From contig JAIQDT010001111.1 in NCBI GenBank assembly GCA_021521415.1, forward strand, positions 558,001 through 622,000: a DNA stretch of 64,000 nt, read 5' to 3'. The stretch is from Bidens hawaiensis. Its lineage: Eukaryota > Streptophyta > Magnoliopsida > Asterales > Asteraceae. The notes under the pieces are model-generated. The model was not told the origin of the DNA and ran no database searches. It saw only the letters and a list, made by a program, of their open reading frames with translations. A program made the translations under genes and the position numbers. Position 1 is the first letter of the stretch, and the number at the start of each line of letters is the position of its first letter. Positions 21,797 through 31,861 of this stretch are shown here, piece after piece.

Positions 21797-23967
21797 TGTA
21801 AGGCCCCGTTACCGGTGCCTCACTTTAACGTTGGATTTACTCATAAACACAGTTCTAAATATCAGAGTTAATTAAAACATTCGCGGAATATTAAAACATT
21901 CAAACCATTATATTACATAACCATCCTTTCTTGTCATAACGGACATTCAAATTATTTAAACATAAAACATTGTCTTAAAAATAACATAACATTTCTTGAG
22001 ATGCTAGCTTCTTCAAGATCATGCCATGTGCTTCCTCCTATACAAGCTGCCTCAACCTACTCATTTGCGTGCATACTAAAAGTCAGCTACGCTGAGTGAG
22101 TTCTAGTTAATCATACAACATACAATCTGTTCTCATACTTGCACACGTGCCCGAAGGGGATGTACATTAATCATACTTACTCTTCATATATAACTATACA
22201 TCCTATTTAAAGGGCCTCCCGCCCTATAACCTCACAGATATTATAAGTGTCTGGTCCCTAACATCACAGATATTATAAAGGGTCTGGTCCCCAACATCAC
22301 AGATATTATTAGGGTCTGGTCCCTTTGTTTCATGCAACTGTACCATACATGTTCTTACATACCTTCCTTGACAATACGTGCAATCTCCAAAAAGCGTTCA
22401 CGTACCATCAACATATCATACATACATTATGTATACATCATATATATTCGTACATACATCATATCTTACATCATACATATCAATCATATCTTTAACTACC
22501 ACATGACGGTACATGCAATATCCGAAGATCGTTGACGCACCGTCAAGCAATCATTATACATAAATCATACAAGGCATACACTTAACATTTAAGGTAAGTG
22601 TATTAACTATCACATCGAGTATGCACACAACCCCGAAAAAATAACAAGGAAGTGGGGCTAGAAACTCACCTCAATGCGGTTGCGTTCACCGTTTACAGTT
22701 ATTCCCCTCTTTAGCTGTGCACGACTAACTGTATAACAATTACGCATATTAATTACTATCACTATCCATATCGTATTTCTAGTCCAATTATAACCCTCAA
22801 TGAACGGGGGTCCGGGGGCAACGACCTTGGCAGCGGGGTCTAGGGGCGGCAGCCCTAGCAGGGTCCAAGGGGCAGAGCCCTTGGCTGGGGTCGAGCTACC
22901 GTATTACATTTTCCATTAGAATTTTGAATCATTCAATGATTTGCTAACTTAAAAGTTCAAGGGCTTCATTGTAATTAAATCATTCTTTTTCTAAGACCAG
23001 TAACTGTTCTGTCATTTTATCAAACTTCTAGTTCATTTTCTGGTTCTTAACGAATTGGCTTATCTTAGCGAACTGGTTCTTGTAACGAATTGAACCCTTT
23101 AACGAACTGGACCCTTAACGAATCAGTCCATATAGCGAACCAGTCCATATAGCGAACCAGTCCAAGTAGCGAACTGGACCTTCTAATTCATTATTCCTTT
23201 TAACGAATGATCAACGCAAATTGGGAGCTAGTTCGTTAACTTATCTTTAACGAATTTGAACACGAATTAAGTCTAGTTCGTTAGGTTTTCCTTTAATGAA
23301 ACGCTTGACGAATTGCTTCCAATTCGTTAACTCCACGTTAACGAATTACCTCTAATTCGTTAACTTTCCGTTAGTGAATTAGGGTTAGGTCAGAGAATGT
23401 CAGAACATTCCCTGACATCATTTACCTCGTATTAACTTTTCCGGCGTCGTCGTCGGAAAACCGCGAATTCACCGGAAAAACGAGTTTTAACTCGTTTTTC
23501 ACCGTTTTTGTCCCGTTCGATCCAGATCTGAGCTAGGGTGATCCCTAATCTCATCTTAGGTTCGGTTTATACCCGATTCCATCCAGATCTCGTGACTTAA
23601 ATGGTTCAACGGTGTCGGCTCATCGTTTCGTGACCATAACTAACGGGTTTAAGCTTATACAATATCATACTATCATTACCTTGGATCGGGATCGGTTTTT
23701 CCTTGGTGATTTCGGCTAGAGAGAGAGAGAGAGACTAGAGAGAGGGCTTAAATGTGTGTTTTGGGAGGTGTATGGAATGTATGTAAAATGAATTAAATGG
23801 GTGATTAAGGGTTTATATATATTTATGGATCATGGGCTTAAGCCCATGGTCTTTTCCTCTTTCTTTCATAACCCAAATTCATAACCCATATCCATTTAAC
23901 CCAACACTAGTCCGACTCATAATAAATTCTCGTTTTATTAACCGAAACTAGAAAACATGATGTTACA
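21797..23967 (-). mobile_element. Complete solo LTR of the Gypsy family (2,171 bp)
   Basis: Read on the minus strand it starts TGTAACATCATGTTTTCTAG (23967) and ends ACGGGGCCTTACA (21797). The flanking five bases are TAATG on both sides (21792-21796 and 23968-23972), a perfect target duplication, so the internal region was lost by LTR-LTR recombination. It contains the CATGGGCTTAAGCCCATG palindrome (23831-23848), the TTCGTTA array (about 23035-23395), a GC-rich block (22800-22895), two copies of the GACGGTAC...GCACCGTC hairpin (22368-22410, 22504-22546), a GGTCTGGTCCC minisatellite (22200-22330) and CAGCTACGCTG (22084-22094). Confidence 0.93.
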
Positions 23968-23972
23968 TAATG

Positions 23973-24576
23973 AAAACCCATTTGTGTGTGTGCATATATA
24001 TACAATCTTTTTCTTATCATATGCCTCTTCCTCACATAAAAAAAAACAAAAAATAAAGATTTGATTTTTTTTCTTTAGGTTCATACGCATGAGATTAATG
24101 ACACCTAATTAAGGAACGAAACCAAATTTATTGACCAAGTTATATGTTATCTAATTTTGCTTATTTGTTAAAAACTAGTACGACCTTTTTTAATATAAAC
24201 TATCCCTTTAATTATTTCTTAAAAAACACTTTATAAAAATATTAAAGAAAAAAAATGTTTTTTTGATTGTTTTAAAGTAATAAATAAAATTATTTATGAT
24301 ATATAAAAAATAAACTTTCTTTAAAAAGGTAGTAATTTTTTTTAAACTAATGATAAATAAAATATAATAACATAGCAAAAAGTATTAAAAAAAATGTATA
24401 AATCTTATTAACGTGAAACTTGAAATAGGAGGTACATTTAGTAAAAGTAGAGGGGAGGCGGTACATTTAGCAACACCCAACAAAATTGTCTACAACGGTT
24501 TCACAATATAGTGTTTTATATTGATTCACCCACTTCCAACGGGTACACGTACAGATACTATATATATATATATATA
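23973..24576. other. AT-rich intergenic DNA, nothing recognised
   Basis: No coding region, no clear repeat boundary. It ends in a TA run next to the fold-back element. Confidence 0.4.
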
Positions 24577-25238
24577 GGGGTGAAATTTAGAGAAAATTCC
24601 TCTTAAAGAGAGCTAGAGAACTAGTAAAAATTATTTTTAACTATTTTTAAAAAAATATTTTGTGATTGTTTTTTTCTTTCCTCCTTTTAATAAGATGATA
24701 TTGTTCCTAAAAAAAAACCGTCGATGTAATGCGTATGTGCATTAATGTGTATTGTATATATAAAATAGTGTTTTATTGCATATAATTCAACACAAATACG
24801 TTATATAATACACATTATTGAATATATGCAAATACGACACTAATAATTGTATGCTAAACACATTATTGCATATATGTAATACAACACTAATGCACATATG
24901 CACTATATCGATTTTTTTTATTTTTGTATATAATATAATACTATTGCAAATATACAATACAAACAACTATATATATATATGTTATTAAATACTATTTCAA
25001 ATATCAAAATGCACACTATTGCACATATGCATTATAAAAAAAGTCGATGTATTGCATATATGCATTACAACGTTAATTTTTTATTTTTTTTATTTTTATA
25101 TTTTTTTGTGGTGAAGAATAACAACATATAAGAAGGATGAAAAAAAAAATTTAAAAATATTTTTTTAATTAAATTAAAAATACTTCATTATAAGTTCTCT
25201 AGTTCTCTCCATAAAATGAAGTTCTCTCATGATCCTCT

Positions 25239-25240
<2 letters not shown>
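24577..25240. mobile_element. Fold-back MITE, family A, copy 1
   Basis: The left end GGGGTGAAATTTAGAGAAA with GAGAGCTAGAGAACTAGT is an inverted, diverged match of the right end ACTAGAGAACT... read from GGAGAGGATCATGAGAGAAC. The interior is made of GCATATATGCA-like modules. Both ends lie in TA runs. A second copy is at 35601-36330. No coding capacity. Confidence 0.6.
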
Positions 25241-25293
<53 letters not shown>

Positions 25294-25300
25294 TATATAA

Positions 25301-25675
25301 GCTTAAAAGAGAACTGAAAATAAGGAACTGGGAAAATTCTTCATTTAACAGGTAAACAAATATTAAAAAAAATCATTTTTAATGTAAAAATAGTTTTACA
25401 TAATCTTTTAGAGTTTTTTTACATATAAACGCATGTAGAAGCCGATTTTAAATATAAATAAAAATCTTTTTTATTTTCAGTAAAAAAGCGTAATTTATTT
25501 TACAAAATTGTTTTTTTTTTAAATTGAAATGTCTTCTACATGTATTTATATACAAAAATCCCAAAATTTTGCTAAAACTAACTTTTTACATGTGAAATCG
25601 AGCTTTATATTATTTTTTTACATTTAAATGAAGAGTTAATCGGTTCCACACTTTTTTTGGGTTTCCTATTGAACC
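25301..25675. mobile_element. Small fold-back element
   Basis: AAATTCTTCATTTAACAGG near the left end pairs with the inverted ATTTAAATGAAGAGTTAATC near the right end, with further diverged pairing outwards (GGAACTGGG/CGGTTCC). The inner part has poly-T/A runs and ACATGTA motifs. It is flanked by TA and CA microsatellites. Confidence 0.45.
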
Positions 25676-25678
25676 TGC

Positions 25679-25742
25679 ACACACACACACACACACACAT
25701 ACATACATACATACATACATACATACATACATACATACATAC
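25679..25742. repeat. (CA)n(CATA)n microsatellite, left part
   Basis: About ten CA units are followed by eleven CATA units. The Gypsy element at 25743 interrupts it; the tract resumes at 31083-31129 and again after 34351. Confidence 0.9.
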
Positions 25743-27991
25743 TGTAACATCCCGTTTTCTCGTATCGTTTAATAAATAAAATATGAGTTATTAGGAGCCG
25801 GGCTTGTGTTGGGTTAAATAGTATGGGTAATGGACTTGGGTTAATAAGAAAAGGAGGAAAAGATCATGGGCTTAAGCCCATGACCCATGATATAAGTATC
25901 ATAATTAACCATTAATTCATTCATTCTCATCCATTACATACACCGCCCAAAACAAACACTTAAACTCTGTCTCTCATATCTCTTTCCCTAAACCAAAACC
26001 AAGAAGAAGAATCAATTCCGACCCGAGGTAATGATAGTATGATATTGTATGGATCCAAACTCGCTAGATCTAGTCGCGAAACGATGAGCCGACACCCTAA
26101 ACCGTTAAAGTCACGAGATCCGGATGGAATCGAGTATAAACCGATCAAAAGATGAGCTTAGGGGTCACCCTAGCTCAGATCTGGATCGAACGGGACGAAA
26201 AACGGTGAAAGATAACAATGATCTCGCTTTTCCGGCGAGATCCCGGTTTTCCGGCGATGATGGTGCCGGAAAGGCGGCGCCGAAAAAGGTGGGTACGAGG
26301 TAAGGGAATGTCAGAGAATGTTTCTGACATTCTCTGACCTAACTCTAATTCGTTAACGGAGGAATAACAAATTAACAGTAATTCTTTATGCCCATTCGTT
26401 AAGGAAAAGTAACGAATAAGCTTTAATTCATTAAGGGAAAGTAACAAATAAGCTTTAATTCGTTAAGCCAGTTGTTAAGAAATTCGTTAACAGAGATATA
26501 ACGAATGAACCCTCATTCGCTAGAAGATTCATTCGTTACAGAAGGGTCATTCGTTATATAGGCCAATTCGTTATAAGGGTCAGTTCGTTATAAATGTCAG
26601 TTCGTTATAAAAGACCCATTCGTTATAGGATCCTCATTCGTTAAAGAACTAAATAACAAATTATAATTTGAGAACTGCATAACGAATTAGACTATGAATG
26701 AATGACAGAAAGGTCCCTGTACTTAGAATAAAATGGATTAATGACGAAGAAGCCCTCAAACTTTATGAGTTAGCAATAAAAAAAAAAATTAGAATTCTAA
26801 TGAAAAAATATGTTAAGACAGTTAATGGAAATAAAAATGTGCTCGACCCTAGCCAGGGGCTCTGCTCCTTGGACCCTGCTAGGGGCTGCAGCCCCTAAAA
26901 CCCACTGCTAGGGGCGCTGCCCCCGGACCCCCGTTCATCGATGGTTATAACTAAACTAGAAACCCGACATGGATAGTGATAGTTAATTGATACATGTAAC
27001 TGTTATACATTTAGTCGCGCACAGCTAAAGAAAGGAATAACCGTAAATGGTGAACGTAACCGCATTCAGGTGAGTTTCTAGCCCCATTTCTTGTTATGTT
27101 TTCGGGGCTGTGTGCATACTCGATGTGATTAGTTAATTCACTTATCTTATATGGTAAGTGTAAGCCATATATGTTTATGTGAAAGATATGAATGATTTCT
27201 TGTCGGTACATGAATGATCTTCGGATATTGCATGTATTGTCAGGGTTATAAATAAGATATGAATGTTATATACAATGTACGGATGATATATGTATGTTAT
27301 TAACAAATATAAAGGTATGGCAAGGTACAGAAGAAAAGGGACCGAGCCCTGATAATACTCGAGGCAGAAAAGGGACCAGACCCTAATAATATTCAAGGCA
27401 GAAAGGGACAGAGCCTTAATAATACTCGAGGTAGAAAGGGACCGGACCCTAATAATATTCAAGGCAGAAAAGAGATCGAGCCCTAATAATACTCGAGGCA
27501 GTAGGGCGTAAAACATGTAAGTATGTAAAGTATGAATAGATGTAAAGTATGTAAAGAAAGAATGAAAGGAAGGGAGAGGGTATATACTCATGTATGTATG
27601 AAAGTAAGATAAGCATGTTAAGTATATAATATGCATCTACGGATGCGTATGTATAAGTATGTGAAGTATTGTATGTTATTTGATTAAACAGAACTCACTC
27701 AGCGTAGCTGACTTTTAGTATGTACGCAGGTGAGTAGGATGAGACAACTAGCTTGAGGAAACACATGGTGGAAGAATAAGAAGCTGGCATCCGAAGACCT
27801 GTGACGTTTTATTTAATTGATGATTATGTTGGAAAGACAACAGATGTTAATTGAGACTAGTTTTTGTAATGACTTGAAATGTTCTTTGAAGTTTTAATAT
27901 TCTGCGAAATTTTTAGTTAACTATGATATTTAGAACTGTGTTTCTGAGTAAATCCAACGTCCAATGTAGGGCACCAGTAACGGGGCTTACA
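25743..27991 (+). repeat. Gypsy 5' LTR (2,249 bp)
   Basis: It starts TGTAACATCCCGTTTTCTC and ends ACGGGGCTTACA. Parts in order: TCATGGGCTTAAGCCCATGA palindrome (25864-25883) a few bases before a TATA-like GATATAAG (25889); a TCTCTGAC inverted repeat; the TTCGTTA/TAACGAA array (26345-26690); a GC-rich block (26845-26935); AGGTGAGTTTCTAG; a hairpin (27200-27243); a 37-38-bp minisatellite GGGACCGAGCCCTAATAATA (about 27330-27500); and CAGCGTAGCTG (27700-27710). The same order is seen in the other LTRs of the family. Confidence 0.92.
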
Positions 27992-27994
27992 AGT

Positions 27995-28006
27995 TGGTAT
28001 CAGAGC
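27995..28006 (+). other. PBS of the Gypsy element (Met tRNA type)
   Basis: TGGTATCAGAGC lies three bases after the 5' LTR. It is the same tRNA-Met primer site as in the Copia elements. Confidence 0.92.
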
Positions 28007-28405
28007 AAAGTTCGAGAGAATTAAGCATCCTACATGCTTAGACTCGAATAGAGAATGAGATTAAAGTAAGAAAGGAAAGAAGATGCATGTTCAAGATTGT
28101 CATGTGTCACTCAAGCAAGCTCAGTAAAGGTAAAGGTATGATTAAATAATGTATGTTAATGTTAGCTTAATTGCTAAAGAAAGGATATGTGAATGTTAGG
28201 GATGGGATTAATTGATTATCTGATTGATTAACTGTTTAAAAGTAGAACTTAGCACAAGTAGACTCATAAAGGGAAGTGTATAGGACACGGAAAGTAACGT
28301 GCTCAGCTAATCACAGCTGGCCACAGTTATTACCTGTTAGCCTTACTATCATTGTACTAAATAGTTCCTTGAGTGATGATGTTTGTGTTTCCTTATAGAA
28401 TACGA

Positions 28406-29269
28406 ATGGCTGGAGCAAGGAAGACCGTTGAGCGAGGAGGTCGTACGGGACGACGTGGTAGACCACGCATTGTCCGAGAACCTTCTGTAAGAACAGCCAC
28501 TAACACTTAGGAAGAAGGAAGTGCATCTGGTCGAAACCCGAGCAACAACGAAGGGTATCAACTTGACCCTGCAGTTCAAGCAGCCATTGCTCAAGCTGTA
28601 GTCGCTGCTGTGAAAAACTTGAATCCTGAAAATTCTGCTGAAAGTCATGTAAGAACTACTCAGAAGTCTGGGGAAAAGAGTAGGAAGGATGATGAAGGAG
28701 AGAAGGGTGACTCGAGCAAAGTTCGATCGGTGAAGGTTGATGACAAAAAGAGAGGCCAAGGTAGGTGTAACTACAAGTCATTCAAAGGTTGCGACTCGCT
28801 GAAGCTTACTGGTTTAGCAGTGGGTTATGCCACTCAGTCGTTTGGTGAGGAAGCTATATATTGGTGGGAAAGTGTGGAGCAGAGGAAGAGTCGGGATGAG
28901 ATTAAGGCTATGAGGTGGGATGACCTGAAAGAGTTGGTGATGAAAAGGTTCTGTGCTGACACCGAAGTTGAGAGGGCGGAGATGAAGTTCCTTAACTTGA
29001 AAGCGGGAAAGATGACACACCGAGAGTATACTACTGAATTCAACCCAATGTCTAGGTTGGTTCCTGATATGGTTAACATTGAGGCCAAGAGGATCAAGTG
29101 CTATATGAGAGGACTGTCACAGAATGTTCGCGTCTTGGTCAAGGCTAGTAGACCCGGTACCTTTGATTCTGCTGTAGGGCTCATAGAAATGGTTTACGAC
29201 GACTTGTCGACAGATGATGTGGTGGCTGAAGAGAAGAAGGATAAGAAATGGGTCGTTCCTGCTAAATGA
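28406..29269 (+). pseudogene. gag: Gypsy gag (capsid region)
   Basis: The ATG at 28406 starts MAGARKTVERGGRTGRRGR, a basic start usual for this group. A TAG (28508-28510) interrupts it. After it come QAAIAQAVVAAV, a deleted stretch, then the capsid core SLKLTGLAV, AIYWWESVE, WDDLKELVMKRFC and FLNLKAGKMTHREYTTEFN, which is the typical retrotransposon gag order of W.....F...F and eFn.L. It ends with TGA at 29267-29269, and the zinc-knuckle region follows in another frame. The gag domain is shorter than normal between the N-terminus and SLKL, so an internal loss is likely. Confidence 0.85.
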
Positions 29270-29319
29270 CCCAGTACTCAAATGTGAAACCCTAAGAACA
29301 AGCAGTCGGGGAGAAGAAG

Positions 29320-30012
29320 TTGTGCAAGACTTGTGGCAAGATACATGGTGGTGAGTGCAGATGGGGTAAGGGTTCGAAAGTTTGTTACAAGTGTGGAAAG
29401 AGTCATGCTGGTGAGTGCAAGTTTGGTTCGAATGCTTGTTACAAGTGCGGGAAGGTGGGGCATTATGCTCCAGATTGTACCGCAAAGTCCTCATTTTACA
29501 AATGCGGTAAGACAGGTCACTTTGCTAGGGAGTGCACCGAAGGTGAAGCTGGAGGAGGTGGGAGGAAGGATGCGGAACAAGCTACGCCAAGGACCAGAGC
29601 TTACATGCTGACCCAAGAGCAAGCCAAGCAGATTCCATATGTCATGACCGGTATGTTTCTGGTAAACGGTATTTCTGCTTCTGTATTATTTGATTCAGGT
29701 GCGAACAAAAGTTTCGTAGCCACACCATTTAGTAAATTAGCTAAAATTAAATGTTACCGAGTGTCTGAAACTTTCATAGTAGAAACCGCTATTGACACCT
29801 CAGTGAAAATAATGAAAATGGTTAAGAATTGTAAGATAGAGTTAGAGGGACATGAGTTCCCTGTCACTTTGTATGTTATGACCTTAGGAGGATTCGATGT
29901 GGTTTTGGGAATGGATTCGTTGTCTGAGTATGAAGCTCAGATAGTGTGTAAAAGTAGGATAATAAGGTTAAAGACCTTGGATGGTAGTGCGGTGACGGTT
30001 TATGGTGATTAG
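29320..30012 (+). pseudogene. Gypsy gag zinc knuckles and aspartic protease
   Basis: Four knuckle-like motifs follow each other: CKTCGKIHGGEC, CYKCGKSHAGEC, CYKCGKVGHYAPDC and a last one that has lost its first Cys (FYKCGKTGHFAREC). Knuckles bind element RNA. The protease follows: PYVMTGMFLVNGISASVLF with catalytic DSGANKSF (about 29695-29718) and the flap and end region VVLGMDSLSEYEAQIV. A TAG at 30010-30012 ends the frame. The frame differs from the capsid part, so gag-pol is broken by a shift near 29270. Confidence 0.87.
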
Positions 30013-30480
30013 GAAAGTTCTAGGCTTAATGTCATTTCGATGATAAAAGCCGAAGGTTTGTTAAGGCGAGGGTGCGGTGCTTACCTGGCGTATGTTGTCA
30101 ACGCTATGGCCGAGACGAAAGAAATGAAGGATGTTCTTATCGTGCGCGACTACCCATAAGTATTCCCAGAGGATCTTCCGGGGTTGCCACCGGAGCGAGA
30201 GATAGAATTCCAGATAGATTTAATACCATGAGCCCAGCCCATCGCGAAAGCGCCCTACCGTCTAGCGTCGTCCAAGATGAAAGAATTGATGTCCCAACTG
30301 CAAAAACTCCTCGACAAGGGTTTTATAAGACCAAGTGTTTCCCCGTGGGGCGCACCGGTGTTGTTTGTTAAGAAAAAGGATGGAAGTATGAGAATGTGCA
30401 TAGACTATCGCAAGTTGAACAAACTTACGGTAAAGAATAGATATCCTTTGCCAAGGATTGATGATATGTTTGACCACTGC
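30013..30480 (+). pseudogene. Gypsy RT N-terminal fragment
   Basis: Past the TAG and over further stops the text reads FPEDLPGLPPEREIEFQIDL, then [60 protein letters not shown]. These are the first conserved blocks of Ty3/Gypsy RT. The sequence breaks before the block with the catalytic YVDD, where it joins LTR sequence. Confidence 0.88.
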
Positions 30481-31082
30481 AAGGGATCGAGCCCTAATAA
30501 TACTCGAGGTAGAAAGGGACTGGACCCTAATAATATTTGAGGCAGAAAAGGGACCGAGCCCTAATAATACTCGAGGCAGTAGGGCGTAACGCTCTTTAAA
30601 ACTTATAAGTATGTAAAGTATGAATAGATGTAAAGTATGTAAAGAAATAATGAAAGGAAGGGAGAAGGTATATACTCATGTACGTATGAAAGTAAGATAA
30701 GCAGGTTAAGTATATAATATGCATCTACGAATGCGTATGTATAAGTATGTGAAAGTATTGTATGTTATTTGATTAAATAGAACTCACTCAGCGTAGCTGA
30801 CTTTTAGTATGCAAGCAGGTGAGTAGGATGAGACAGCTAGCTTGAGTAGGACACATGGTGGAAGAATAAGAAGCTGGCATCCGAAGACCTGTGACGTTTT
30901 ATATAAATAATGATTATGTTGGAAAGTCAAAAGATGTTAATTGAGACGAGTTTTTCTAATAACTTGAAACGTTCTTTGAAGTTTTAATATTCCGTGAAAG
31001 TTTTATTTAACACTGATATTTAGAACTGTGTTTATGAGTAAATCCAACGTCCAATGTATGGCACTGGCAACGGGGCCTTACA
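30480..31082 (+). repeat. Gypsy 3' LTR, truncated (603 bp)
   Basis: It starts within the GGGATCGAGCCCTAATAATA minisatellite (three units) and follows the 5' LTR to ACGGGGCCTTACA, including CAGCGTAGCTG (30789-30799). The first three quarters of the LTR are missing. Confidence 0.9.
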
Positions 31083-31129
31083 CATACATACATACATACA
31101 TACATACATACATACATACATACATACAT
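31083..31129. repeat. (CATA)n microsatellite, middle part
   Basis: About twelve CATA units lie between the end of the Gypsy element and the start of the next solo LTR. Confidence 0.92.
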
Positions 31130-31807
31130 TGTAACATCATAATTTTTATAATAATAAATAGAGGAAATATGTTTGTTAAATGTGTGTTAATATTCAATTA
31201 AGATTAAATATAATAAAGGAGTATGGACTTGGTTATGAAAGATGGATTAAAGGGTGGTGATGTGCCTTAGGTCCAAGGGCTTAAGAGAGTATAAATACTC
31301 GTTAAACCTCCCTAAAACCCTCAAACCCTAAAACCCTCATTTCTTATCTCCTAGCCTCCTACACACTCTAAAACACACATAAACTCTCTCTAAAAATCGG
31401 CCAAGGTTCAATATCAACAACCAAGCTTGGATCTTGATAGATCTTGAATATACAAGCAAGATACAAGCCTATTGTTGCATACCAACGCTAACCGTAGCCT
31501 AAAAGCGTATAAAGTTATGTTCTTTACACATAAAGATTATGTTTTAAAGAACGGTTTGCCCTAAGACTTGGTAATAAGACAAATCGGGTATTTTATAACA
31601 TAAAAATGTAAAATTGATGTTAAAAATGGATTTAATGGACTCATTAGTAGGTACGGTTCATGTAAAAACCCTAGATCTAGCCTAAACGGGGTTGGGATCG
31701 ATAAAGGTTCAAGCTTTATGGACACCCGGACGAGATCTTAGGCTAAGGAAGATATGGTAATGCTTAAGGAGTGATATGGTGCTATAAGGAGAGTCTGGAT
31801 GATGATG

Positions 31808-31861
<54 letters not shown>

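Larger units (their letters stand above)
25743..31082 (+). mobile_element. Gypsy element with internal deletion
   Basis: This is a Ty3/Gypsy element with a complete 5' LTR, PBS, gag, protease and the beginning of RT, then an abrupt join (about 30480) into the second half of the 3' LTR. The rest of RT, RNase H, integrase, the PPT and the first 1.6 kb of the 3' LTR are gone. The flanks are CATAC on both sides (25738-25742, 31083-31087), which agrees with a target duplication but is weak proof in a CATA tract. Gene order and sequence ([20 protein letters not shown]) fit a plant chromovirus-like Gypsy. Confidence 0.9.

Noticed and set aside
25738..25742. CATAC as firm proof of the Gypsy target duplication
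   Set aside because: Any cut in a CATA tract would give the same match; kept only as agreeing evidence.
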